From: Candidatus Babelota bacterium
GTDB lineage: Bacteria > Babelota > Babeliae > Babelales > Vermiphilaceae
NCBI GenBank assembly: GCA_013213985.1
Contig: JABSSP010000172.1
Span: 1 to 14,869 of the forward strand
Reading direction: 5' to 3'
Length of the DNA stretch: 14,869 nucleotides
The notes under the pieces were generated by a model. It made no database searches. It had not been told where the DNA came from and worked only from the letters and a program-made list of their open reading frames with translations. Of the stretch, positions 1 to 5,695 are shown piece by piece; the first letter of the stretch is position 1, and each line of letters starts with the position of its first letter. The position numbers and the translations under genes are program-made.

Positions 1-1
1 A

Positions 2-283
2 AAAAAAATTAAAAAACCAGAATGGAGTGAAGATGTGGACGAAACGTCACGAGCAGCTCTACTACCAGAAGGCCTTTTTACGCAGTCAGCAGGGGAAATT
101 GCAGAAGGACTAAAAAAAGTAGTTCTTGAAGATCCTACAGCAAAAGAGCGTTCACCACTACAGTCTGCAATGGGTATGCTTGATTTTTACATCAACCGCG
201 CAGGAAAAAATTTAAAACCTGAAGACCGAGCACGTTTGGACGCTGCAAAAGAAAAGTTACGCAAGCTTTTTGGTGAAGAATAA
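2..283 (+). CDS. DUF3175 family protein, 3' part (start lies left of the window)
   Basis: This is the end of a small protein whose reading frame stays open to the left edge of the window, so the true start is missing. A GTG at 35 could serve as a start, but the codons before it (Trp-Ser-Glu-Asp-Val) already fit the family, so I call the gene partial. The C-terminal half carries the strongly conserved stretch Ser-Ala-Met-x-Met-Leu-x-Phe-Tyr-Ile-Asn-Arg-Ala-Gly-Lys-x-Leu, followed by a charged helix. This pattern identifies DUF3175, a family of about 100 residues with no established function. The 'LPEGLFTQ' motif near the visible start also fits. The gene converges on the hydrolase gene, and the two stop codons lie 3 bases apart with no visible terminator between them. 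No signal peptide can be judged because the N-terminus is absent. Confidence 0.8.
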   Translation, partial: KKIKKPEWSEDVDETSRAALLPEGLFTQSAGEIAEGLKKVVLEDPTAKERSPLQSAMGMLDFYINRAGKNLKPEDRARLDAAKEKLRKLFGEE

Positions 284-286
284 ACA

Positions 287-979
287 CTAAACAATTAGTT
301 CTAAACCATCATAGCCGACAATAATTTCAATATCGTTGGCTACCGCTAGTTTTTCGAACTTTTTACGTGCTGCTTGCATGTCTTTATAAAACCATGCGCC
401 AAAGTGAACAAAAACTATTGTGCAAGCATATTTTTTAAAAAAGCGCACAAGATCGGGCACCCCTGTGTGCCCATAAATTTTTCCTGATTTTTTGTGGCGT
501 CTAATCAAACCACCAGTACGCATATGACTTGCTTCAGTAATGACCAAATCAAAATTCTTCAGTAAATGATGATATTTTTTTTCAATCCAAATCATATCAC
601 GGGTGTAAAGATTTTTTTTATTTTTGTGTTGAATTATATAGGTAACTGATTTCACTTTTAAACTATGAATGGTTGGAATTGGAGTGATTCGATATCCGTC
701 AATGGTAAACGGTGTTTTGCGCGTACTAATAAGAAGCTCTTTATATTTTTTTGGTGCATAAATTGGAATATCTATCATTTGAAAGCAACCAGAGCGGACA
801 AAAAAAGCATGATCAGGATGCAAATGCGTAATTAAAATATAATGAGGATCATAATCTAAAAAAGATTGTTCACCACAATCAACTAAGAGTTTGTTGTTGA
901 TTAAAATGCCTGAATGTTTTGAATGATATGGTGCGGATTCTTCAATCTCTCCACGAGTTCCTAAGATTTTTATTTCCAT
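287..979 (-). CDS. Metallo-beta-lactamase-fold hydrolase
   Basis: The 230-residue protein has the metal-binding motif His52-Leu-His54-Pro-Asp56-His57 of the metallo-beta-lactamase superfamily, after a beta-rich start (MEIKILGTRG, then Leu-Leu-Val-Asp-Cys-Gly). Later candidate ligands are His105, His152, His171 and His192, the last in the closing segment Val-His-Phe-Gly. There is no signal peptide, so it is probably a cytoplasmic enzyme. The family includes RNases, phosphodiesterases and thioester hydrolases that bind two metal ions. The length and the N-terminal 'LGTRG' opening resemble the small stand-alone phosphodiesterase or RNase Z-like branch more than the antibiotic-degrading one, but the substrate cannot be read from the sequence. 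The ATG at 979 follows an AAGGA ribosome site at short spacing. The gene converges on the DUF3175 gene. Confidence 0.8.
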   Translation of the reverse strand: MEIKILGTRGEIEESAPYHSKHSGILINNKLLVDCGEQSFLDYDPHYILITHLHPDHAFFVRSGCFQMIDIPIYAPKKYKELLISTRKTPFTIDGYRITPIPTIHSLKVKSVTYIIQHKNKKNLYTRDMIWIEKKYHHLLKNFDLVITEASHMRTGGLIRRHKKSGKIYGHTGVPDLVRFFKKYACTIVFVHFGAWFYKDMQAARKKFEKLAVANDIEIIVGYDGLELIV

Positions 980-1040
980 CGATCCTTACCAAGCTTTCCC
1001 TGAAAAAAATAAACTTTTCCATACCAATCTATTTCAATGA

Positions 1041-1214
1041 CATAAAAAAAATCTAGATAAAGAAAAAACAGAAAGATATTCCGAAAGGATAAAAGACTGG
1101 TGTCCCCTAGTTGACGCATTCCGGAACCGAATTATTGATTTTGGCTTTAGTTTGCAAAATATCAAGACGGCATTTTCTAATCTGGGTATTGAACCTGAAA
1201 AAACACCCTTTTAG
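1041..1214 (+). pseudogene. Possible gene remnant (C-terminal fragment of an unknown protein)
   Basis: The stretch between the hydrolase and the serpin remnant, about 320 bases, has no intact gene. One plus-strand frame reads 57 codons to a TAG at 1212-1214 with protein-like composition, for example WCPLVDAFRNRIIDFGF and then NLGIEPEKTPF. It has no plausible start codon. The same frame continues upstream across a TGA at 1038-1040 into another protein-like run (DPYQAFPEKNKLFH) near 982-1020. Together these look like a decayed 3' end of a gene. I recognise no family. A chance open stretch is possible, so confidence is low. Confidence 0.3.
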
Positions 1215-1221
1215 GGGGCTA

Positions 1222-1249
1222 TTGAAGTTTATTTTGCGTAAAGTATAAT
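1222..1249 (+). promoter_or_regulatory. Sigma70-type promoter of the serpin locus
   Basis: A TTGAAG -35 box (1222-1227) and a perfect TATAAT -10 box (1244-1249) are separated by 16 bases. Transcription would start near 1256, about 45 bases before the ATG at 1301. A good AAGGA ribosome site at 1290-1294 follows. The signals look intact although the gene behind them is broken. Confidence 0.6.
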
Positions 1250-1300
1250 ATTAAGTAATAGAAAAAAACAATTATAACCCTTATTTTTCAAGGAATTATT

Positions 1301-1708
1301 ATGAAATACACAAAAATTTTTATTGTAACACTTCTCTTGGCTAGTCAGGCTATCTGTTCAAGCAAGGACGTATCACAAGGATGCAATAATTTTTCTTACA
1401 ATATGTACCAACAATTAAAAAATGAAAGTGGAAACTTATTTTTCTCCCCTTATAGCATCACAACAGCTCTTTCTGCAACTTATGCAGGAGCAAGAGGGAT
1501 AACAGAAACTGAAATTTCCAATGTTTTGTGTAATAGTTTATCTTAAGAAGAATTTCACCCTTCATACGCAAGTACAATAGAAAAACTTAATCAAAACAAT
1601 TCAAAATACCAATTAGAAATTGCAAATAAAGTCTTTGTTCAAGATGATTACAGAATTCTTGATTCATTCTACGCTCCTTCCAACATCGCCAAGGCTATGG
1701 CGGACTAA
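1301..1708 (+). pseudogene. Secreted serpin (serine protease inhibitor), interrupted and truncated
   Basis: The first 81 codons begin with a signal peptide (MKYTKIFIVTLLLASQAICS) and then the N-terminal serpin core: a helix A-like segment, then Asn-Leu-Phe-Phe-Ser-Pro-Tyr-Ser-Ile, then the helix with Tyr-Ala-Gly-Ala-Arg-Gly. A TAA at 1544-1546 breaks the frame. The same frame continues as convincing serpin sequence (EEFHPSYASTIEKL, then LEIANKVFVQDDYRIL) to about 1670, where it runs into a palindromic repeat and stops at 1706-1708. A CAA to TAA change would explain the internal stop. Serpins have about 370-400 residues, so the whole C-terminal part, including the reactive-centre loop, is gone. 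Serpins trap proteases by a suicide mechanism. A secreted one in an intracellular bacterium would presumably act on host proteases, but this copy cannot be functional. The 81-residue product could still be expressed. Confidence 0.85.
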
Positions 1709-1717
1709 AGATGGAGC
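1673..1717. repeat. Nested palindromic repeat at the serpin break point
   Basis: The outer arms GCTCC (1673-1677) and GGAGC (1713-1717) enclose an inner hairpin, CGCCA-aggcta-TGGCG, at about 1688-1703. The G+C content is clearly higher than that of the flanks. It resembles the short palindromic extragenic repeats that end in gene debris or beside tRNA genes in many environmental bacteria. The recognisable serpin coding sequence ends exactly where this element begins, so it probably marks the deletion or insertion junction. Confidence 0.5.
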
Positions 1718-1720
1718 TTC

Positions 1721-1759
1721 GGCACACCAGGCATTTCTGAAAGAAATGACTGGTGTGCC
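1721..1759. repeat. 18-bp hairpin that includes the 3' end of the tRNA
   Basis: The arms at 1721-1738 and 1742-1759 pair at 17 of 18 positions around a 3-base loop. The right arm contains the complement of the tRNA-Arg 3' end, including its encoded CCA (1751-1753). The left arm is therefore an inverted copy of the tRNA terminus. No T-run follows on the minus strand, so it is not a standard intrinsic terminator. Confidence 0.75.
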
Positions 1760-1827
1760 CGGTAGGAATTGAACCTACGACCTACGGATTAGAAGTCCGT
1801 CGCTCTATCCAACTGAGCTACGGGCAC
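1751..1827 (-). tRNA. tRNA-Arg (anticodon UCU), CCA encoded
   Basis: Read on the minus strand, the 77-nt sequence starts with acceptor strand GTGCCCG, which pairs with CGGGCAC. It then has a D arm (GCTC-AGTTGGATA-GAGC), an anticodon stem ACGGA/TCCGT around CTTCTAA (anticodon TCT), a short variable loop, and a T arm GTAGG-TTCAATT-CCTAC. The discriminator A and an encoded CCA follow. The UCU anticodon reads AGA and AGG arginine codons, which are frequent in AT-rich genomes. The gene has its own promoter downstream of atpA on the same strand. Its 3' end also forms one arm of a long hairpin. Confidence 0.97.
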
Positions 1828-1847
1828 AAAATTAAGAAGCTTTTTAT

Positions 1848-1876
1848 AGTATAGCGTAATAAAACGTCTGATTCAA
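1848..1876 (-). promoter_or_regulatory. Promoter of tRNA-Arg
   Basis: On the minus strand a TTGAAT -35 box (1871-1876) and a TATACT -10 box (1848-1853) are separated by 17 bases. The predicted start is about 14 bases before the mature tRNA 5' end at 1827. It lies between the end of atpA and the tRNA, so the tRNA need not depend on read-through from the ATP synthase operon. Confidence 0.6.
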
Positions 1877-1896
1877 TCAAGTAATTTGTAAAAATA

Positions 1897-3411
1897 TCAA
1901 CCTTTTTGCGGATTTTGGGCAACAAACAGTTTTGAAAATTCCTCGGCAATGGTTATTAATCTCTTTGTGACTTGGTCAGAGATATCTTGCGTTTTGTGGA
2001 TGTCATCGTATATATCACGATAGACTGACTTAATATAGCTCACAAATTGCGTTGAAAATTCTGAAACATAACCCACCTCAATGTCATCCAAAAAGTCTTC
2101 TTTGACTAAAAATAACATGAGGGCTTGTTCGGTAAATGAATATGTCACATATTGTTTTTGTTTTAAAATTTCCATGATACGCGCACCACGAGCCAAACTT
2201 TTTTGAGAAATTTCATCAAGCTCTGTACCAAATTGCACAAAATCTAATAAGTCATTGTATTGCGCTAATTCTAAACGCAACGCCTGGGTCATTTTTTTTA
2301 TTGCTTTGGTTTGCGCTGCGCCACCAACACGAGAAACTGAAAGTCCTACATTTACCGCCGGTAGTTGGCCTCGGTTAAATAGCTTTGTGTCTAAAAATAT
2401 TTGCCCATCGGTGATTGAAATTAAATTGGTCGGAATGTACGCAGTAATATCATCACTTTGTATTTGTACAATGGGAAGCGCCGTTATTGAACCGCCACGC
2501 ACAAATTTTCCCGCACGTTCTAACAATCGCGAATGCAAGTAAAACACATCGCCCGGATATGCCTCTCGTCCCGATGCACGGCGTAATAACAATGACATTT
2601 CACGAAACGCTATTGCATGATTACTTAAATCATCGTACACAATTAATACATCACGCCCTTGATCGCAATAAAATTCTGCAAGGGTGCATGCTGAGTATGG
2701 TGCAAGATATTGATTTAAAACTGCTTCGCCTGCGTCCGCACTGATAATGGTAGTATATTCAAGTGCATTATTTTCTGCTAACAAACGAACAATGCGCGCA
2801 AGGTTTGCCTGGCGTTGCCCAATTGAAACATACACACACAAAACGTTTTTACCTTTTTGATGCAAAATGGTGTCAATGGCAATTGCTGACTTGCCCGTGT
2901 TTCTGTTTCCAATAATTAATTCGCGCTGCCCTCTACCAATTGGAACCAGCGCATCAATTGCAATTAATCCTGTTTCTAATGATTCGTCAATGGGACTGCG
3001 TTCAATAATTTGTGGAACAACTTGCTCAACAGCGCGTTTTTTCGTTGCTTTTATTGGACCTAGAGCATCAATTGGCTCACACAAAGCATTAAGTACACGG
3101 CCAAGCATTTCATTACTTACTGGTACCTTAAATACTGATCCGGTGCGTTTAGCCACTTCAAGTTCTGCAACTGCGATGGTATTATATAAAAGAAAAACGG
3201 CAACCGAATCTCGCCCAAGATCAAAAATAATTCCTGAATTACCGCCCTCAAATTCTATGAGTTCGCCAAACATGGCATTACGCAAGCCGTGAATTCGACA
3301 AATGCCGTCACCAACTCGTATGACAATACCTGTTTCGTCCAGCTTGGTGTCGGCAATACCTTGCAATGACTTTTCAAATAACGAAACAAGATCGGTATTT
3401 TTGGAATCCAT
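1897..3411 (-). CDS. atpA: F-type ATP synthase subunit alpha
   Basis: This is the non-catalytic nucleotide-binding subunit of the F1 head, which alternates with beta and holds one side of each catalytic site. The 504 residues match the usual length of about 500-515. Visible landmarks are the beta-barrel start (Gly-Asp-Gly-Ile-Cys-Arg-Ile-His-Gly), the P-loop GNRNTGKS at 168-175, the Walker B strand ending Val-Tyr-Asp260-Asp, the segment Arg-Arg-Ala-Ser-Gly-Arg-Glu-Ala-Tyr-Pro-Gly-Asp, and the arginine-finger motif Ser-Val-Ser-Arg361-Val-Gly-Gly-Ala-Ala-Gln. The P-loop differs from the common GDRQTGKT form at three positions (Asp to Asn, Gln to Asn, Thr to Ser), all conservative. An AGGA site 6 bases before the ATG supports the start. 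It is the last ATP synthase gene of this operon; gamma, beta and epsilon do not follow. Confidence 0.97.
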   Translation of the reverse strand: MDSKNTDLVSLFEKSLQGIADTKLDETGIVIRVGDGICRIHGLRNAMFGELIEFEGGNSGIIFDLGRDSVAVFLLYNTIAVAELEVAKRTGSVFKVPVSNEMLGRVLNALCEPIDALGPIKATKKRAVEQVVPQIIERSPIDESLETGLIAIDALVPIGRGQRELIIGNRNTGKSAIAIDTILHQKGKNVLCVYVSIGQRQANLARIVRLLAENNALEYTTIISADAGEAVLNQYLAPYSACTLAEFYCDQGRDVLIVYDDLSNHAIAFREMSLLLRRASGREAYPGDVFYLHSRLLERAGKFVRGGSITALPIVQIQSDDITAYIPTNLISITDGQIFLDTKLFNRGQLPAVNVGLSVSRVGGAAQTKAIKKMTQALRLELAQYNDLLDFVQFGTELDEISQKSLARGARIMEILKQKQYVTYSFTEQALMLFLVKEDFLDDIEVGYVSEFSTQFVSYIKSVYRDIYDDIHKTQDISDQVTKRLITIAEEFSKLFVAQNPQKG

Positions 3412-3456
3412 GATAGTTCCTATTTAATGACTTTTAAATGTCCCGTTCAACAAAAA

Positions 3457-3482
3457 CCATTCGACAAGCTCAGGGCGAATGG
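3457..3482. repeat. Dispersed-type palindrome between atpH and atpA
   Basis: The arms CCATTCG (3457-3463) and CGAATGG (3476-3482) flank a 12-base centre, ACAAGCTCAGGG. The core TTCGACAAGCTCAGGG belongs to a repeat type found scattered in many unrelated bacterial genomes (recalled, not searched). It occupies the 120-base gap inside an otherwise tightly packed operon. It could form an RNA hairpin upstream of the atpA ribosome site. Confidence 0.6.
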
Positions 3483-3531
3483 ATTATACAAAAATTTAGG
3501 CATAGCAAATTACAAAAAAACATGCGTTGGG

Positions 3532-4083
3532 TTAATTGTAACGTGTTAAACCTCGTAAACTATCAAGATGCTTGCGTATAGAGTATTCCCATACAAACAA
3601 ATTACTTTGTAAACGAAGACCCGCAATCAACCTGTTATCAACTTCATACTTATATATAATATCGCACCCAGTTTCACGCGCAAGAAATTGTTCTACATTA
3701 TCAAGTTGATCTTGAGTCAATGGATGTGAACTGGTGATTTCAAAAAAAACAATAGCATGTTTTTGACGATACAGTGCTACCAACTGCTTGAGGACTAAAC
3801 GTATTAAAGGAGCCCGCTTATCACGCACTAATAATTTTATTAATTTTTCAAAAACGGTTGGTAGCTTATGACCATCAATTAAAATTTTGTGTAATACATC
3901 TATTTTAATTTCTGCTGGTACATGCGGAACACCGAGATAAAAAAGTTTGTCTTTGTTTTTTGACAAAAAAAGATACGCATCCTCTACGTTGTTGCTTTTT
4001 TTTTCAGTTATTTTGCTGCCAAAAACATTAAAAAAGGCTTGTGCATATTTTTTTGCCAGCATATGTGCCGATATATTTTTCAT
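3532..4083 (-). CDS. atpH: F-type ATP synthase subunit delta
   Basis: Delta (the OSCP homologue) links the top of the F1 head to the peripheral stalk made of the b subunits. The protein has 183 residues, typical for the family. Near the N-terminus it has Lys-Lys-Tyr-Ala-Gln-Ala-Phe-Phe, the usual 'RYAxAL' helix. At the C-terminus it has Leu-Ile-Ala-Gly-Leu-Arg-Leu, then the Ser-Ile-Arg-Lys-His-Leu-Asp-Ser-Leu-Arg segment that corresponds to the conserved 'SxRxxLxxL' ending. Sequence conservation is low overall, as is normal for delta. Its ATG overlaps the stop codon of the preceding b gene by 4 bases (ATGA), a sign of translational coupling. A 120-base gap holding a palindrome separates it from atpA. 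Confidence 0.9.
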   Translation of the reverse strand: MKNISAHMLAKKYAQAFFNVFGSKITEKKSNNVEDAYLFLSKNKDKLFYLGVPHVPAEIKIDVLHKILIDGHKLPTVFEKLIKLLVRDKRAPLIRLVLKQLVALYRQKHAIVFFEITSSHPLTQDQLDNVEQFLARETGCDIIYKYEVDNRLIAGLRLQSNLFVWEYSIRKHLDSLRGLTRYN

Positions 4084-4631
4084 TGTTTGTTCATCGCCTT
4101 GAGAATATTTGCAAGAAACGCCTCACCTGCCTTTTTATTGCTAAATTCTTTAATAAGTTCTGCTTCTGCTTCATCAATAGCCTCAGGTAAAACTAACTCG
4201 CGCGTATAATCGGACTCCATATGCTCAAACTGCTTCTGCGCACGTTCATGCATTGTACGCGTAATATTTTTTTTTTCTTTTTTGCGTTTTTCCTTTGCTC
4301 TTTCAAAATTAGCTTTCCACGCACTTAATTTTAGATCTAGCGATTTAATACAGTCTTTTTGCTGTTCTATATCTTCTAATAGATCCTTTCTCTCTAGGTC
4401 AAGATTATGAGCATTTTCTTTCATTTTTTTTTGCGTTTGCTTTTTAGAAAGTATGTCACCTTTGATAAACGGCAAAAGGTGTTTTACAAACAGATAGCCA
4501 CCAATAGCAAACAACAAAACAACGTTAAGCAATTTAAATGTAACGGCAACGCCCAAAAATTTAAATGATATACCTGCAAGAATTAAAATATTAATCAATG
4601 CAATGATCATAGACGTCGCCATCTCATTCAT
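4080..4631 (-). CDS. atpF: F-type ATP synthase subunit b
   Basis: This is the peripheral-stalk subunit that anchors F1 to the membrane. The 183 residues have hydrophobic N-terminal segments (about 8-25 and 33-55) followed by a long, highly charged Lys/Glu-rich helix (about 60-150), the b-subunit layout. Two hydrophobic stretches instead of one are unusual for b; the first could be an extra membrane pass or a helix lying on the membrane. An AGGA site 7 bases upstream supports the ATG at 4631 over the in-frame ATG at 4622. The gene overlaps the shorter b-type gene before it by 8 bases and atpH after it by 4. Family assignment rests on layout and context more than on sharp motifs. Confidence 0.8.
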   Translation of the reverse strand: MNEMATSMIIALINILILAGISFKFLGVAVTFKLLNVVLLFAIGGYLFVKHLLPFIKGDILSKKQTQKKMKENAHNLDLERKDLLEDIEQQKDCIKSLDLKLSAWKANFERAKEKRKKEKKNITRTMHERAQKQFEHMESDYTRELVLPEAIDEAEAELIKEFSNKKAGEAFLANILKAMNKQ

Positions 4632-5001
4632 TGACTTGTCCTAATTTTTTAACAAGTACTTTTTCTAAACGTTTTTTTGCCTCGCGCACAACGCTATGGT
4701 CAACGATAATGGGTTTAAGAGGCTTGCCAAGATTTCTAAAAAGAAAAAACTCTTTTTCGTCAGTCACACGTGGCATTTCTTTCCGAAAATGATGTTGATA
4801 CGCTGACCACTGCGCAGCTTTTTTATCTTTGTGTTGCACAACATCAGATCGCAATGTAGCAATCTTTCCTTGCGCATTACGCTGCTCAGCCGTATCAGCG
4901 AGTATAACTTCAAGCGCTGGCTCTAAAAGAAGTTTTTTGAACATCACCCATGCAACAAAAAAATGAACCATTTGTACAACGAGTGTTGCATTAATTTCCA
5001 T
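4624..5001 (-). CDS. F-type ATP synthase short b-type (b or b') subunit
   Basis: The protein has 125 residues with a single N-terminal membrane segment. Its opening, Ile-Asn-Ala-Thr-Leu-Val-Val-Gln-Met-Val-His-Phe-Phe-Val-Ala-Trp, then Lys-Lys-Leu-Leu-Leu-Glu-Pro-Ala-Leu, matches the start of b and b' subunits. The charged region after it is short, with about 95 residues against roughly 130 in common b subunits. It probably pairs with the longer b encoded next to make a heterodimeric stalk, as in lineages with b and b'. It starts 19 bases after the c-subunit gene behind a GAGGTGG ribosome site and overlaps the next gene by 8 bases. The tail from about residue 70 shows little similarity that I recognise. 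Confidence 0.75.
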   Translation of the reverse strand: MEINATLVVQMVHFFVAWVMFKKLLLEPALEVILADTAEQRNAQGKIATLRSDVVQHKDKKAAQWSAYQHHFRKEMPRVTDEKEFFLFRNLGKPLKPIIVDHSVVREAKKRLEKVLVKKLGQVNE

Positions 5002-5020
5002 GCACTAATGCCCACCTCAA

Positions 5021-5275
5021 CTAAAGATAAACTACACTAATGAAAAGAAGTCCACCCGCAATTAACAAGCAATAAATTGCAGAAGATTCTATAATCCCCA
5101 TCGCCATCATCATTGTTGTTCTTATTTTGCTGGCACTTTCAGGATACTTCCCTATGTTCTCACACGCCTTTGCGCCGGCCATTCCTTGACCAATAGAAGG
5201 ACCAATACTTCCTATTCCCATTGCAAGGCCAGCACTAATAAATGCAGCTGCCTTTGCAAAAAAAACACCATCCAT
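5021..5275 (-). CDS. atpE: F-type ATP synthase subunit c, with Na+-binding residues
   Basis: Subunit c forms the membrane rotor ring. I chose the ATG at 5275, giving 84 residues, because AAAGG lies 9 bases upstream and the length fits the family. An in-frame ATG at 5353 would add 26 residues without a ribosome site. The protein is a two-helix hairpin. Helix 1 has Gly-Ser-Ile-Gly-Pro26-Ser-Ile-Gly-Gln30-Gly and helix 2 has Ile-Ile-Glu63-Ser64-Ser65-Ala-Ile-Tyr68. Glu63 is the ion-carrying carboxylate. Gln30, Glu63, Ser64 and Tyr68 match, without gaps, Gln32, Glu65, Ser66 and Tyr70 of the Na+-binding site known from Ilyobacter tartaricus, which suggests Na+ coupling. It is the first gene of this operon; subunit a (atpB) is not upstream. 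Confidence 0.95.
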   Translation of the reverse strand: MDGVFFAKAAAFISAGLAMGIGSIGPSIGQGMAGAKACENIGKYPESASKIRTTMMMAMGIIESSAIYCLLIAGGLLFISVVYL

Positions 5276-5381
5276 GAGATCGCACCTTTCGACATATAAG
5301 GTTAAAACATCTAGCCGCGTTTGCAGCGCCTCAAGTGGCAACAACCTATTCATAATAGAACAGGATAGTCATTCATTATCT

Positions 5382-5411
5382 ATTCTATCCTATTTAATGC
5401 ATTTTTTACAA
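5382..5411 (-). promoter_or_regulatory. Promoter of the ATP synthase operon, overlapped by an inverted repeat
   Basis: On the minus strand a TTGTAA -35 box (5406-5411) and a TAGAAT -10 box (5382-5387) are separated by 18 bases. An inverted repeat, AGGATAG (5362-5368) and CTATCCT (5385-5391), overlaps the -10 box and spans the likely start site. It may be an operator or a hairpin in the leader. This is read from sequence only. Confidence 0.45.
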
Positions 5412-5441
5412 GGGGAATAAGCAACAAACTTACAATAATAG

Positions 5442-5474
5442 AAAACATATATACATACCAGGTATATATGTTTT
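5442..5474 (+). promoter_or_regulatory. 13-bp perfect inverted repeat followed by a T-run
   Basis: The arms 5442-5454 (AAAACATATATAC) and 5462-5474 are perfectly complementary around a 7-base loop. TATTTTTTTATT follows on the plus strand, so it has the shape of an intrinsic terminator. However, no plus-strand gene lies upstream to end here, and the stem is AT-rich. It sits 9 bases before a TTGACA box and may instead be an operator or an insulator between the two divergent promoters. Confidence 0.5.
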
Positions 5475-5483
5475 ATTTTTTTA

Positions 5484-5511
5484 TTGACAAAAAAATCCTT
5501 TTCATTAACAT
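5484..5511 (+). promoter_or_regulatory. Promoter of the toxin/AAA+ operon
   Basis: A perfect TTGACA (5484-5489) is followed after 16 bases by TAACAT (5506-5511). The predicted leader to the ATG at 5696 is about 180 bases. Within it lie a five-codon reading frame, ATG AAA ACC ATT CTT TAA at 5585-5602, with a good AAGGA site, and a 14-base direct repeat CAAATTTTCTTTTA at 5618-5631 and 5634-5647. The mini-frame could be a leader peptide or the stub of a lost secreted-protein gene. Otherwise I see nothing in the 5276-5695 gap. Confidence 0.55.
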
Positions 5512-5695
5512 TTACGTAGGGTTTAGTACGAAGTTAAAGTGATTCAGCAGCATTTAATCTTACAAAAAACAGCAAGGAAAACTCATGAAAACCATTCTTT
5601 AAGGCTTAATCAAGCAGCAAATTTTCTTTTAACCAAATTTTCTTTTATCTCAAAAATCGCAATCAACAATACTTTTTATATTTAAAGGATGCATT

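Noticed and set aside
1544..1546. Programmed stop read-through or selenocysteine insertion in the serpin gene
   Set aside because: The codon is TAA, not TGA, there is no visible recoding structure, and the gene is truncated further downstream anyway.
2867..3292. A 141-codon open frame on the plus strand opposite atpA
   Set aside because: It is antisense to the strongly conserved atpA, has no ribosome site and no recognisable protein pattern. Long antisense frames are common opposite conserved genes.
5276..5353. N-terminal extension of subunit c starting at the ATG at 5353
   Set aside because: It adds 26 polar residues not seen in the family and has no ribosome site, whereas the ATG at 5275 has AAAGG at good spacing.
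5442..5474. Terminator of an upstream plus-strand gene
   Set aside because: No plus-strand gene lies between 1708 and 5442, so there is nothing obvious to terminate. It is kept only as a palindrome of unclear role.
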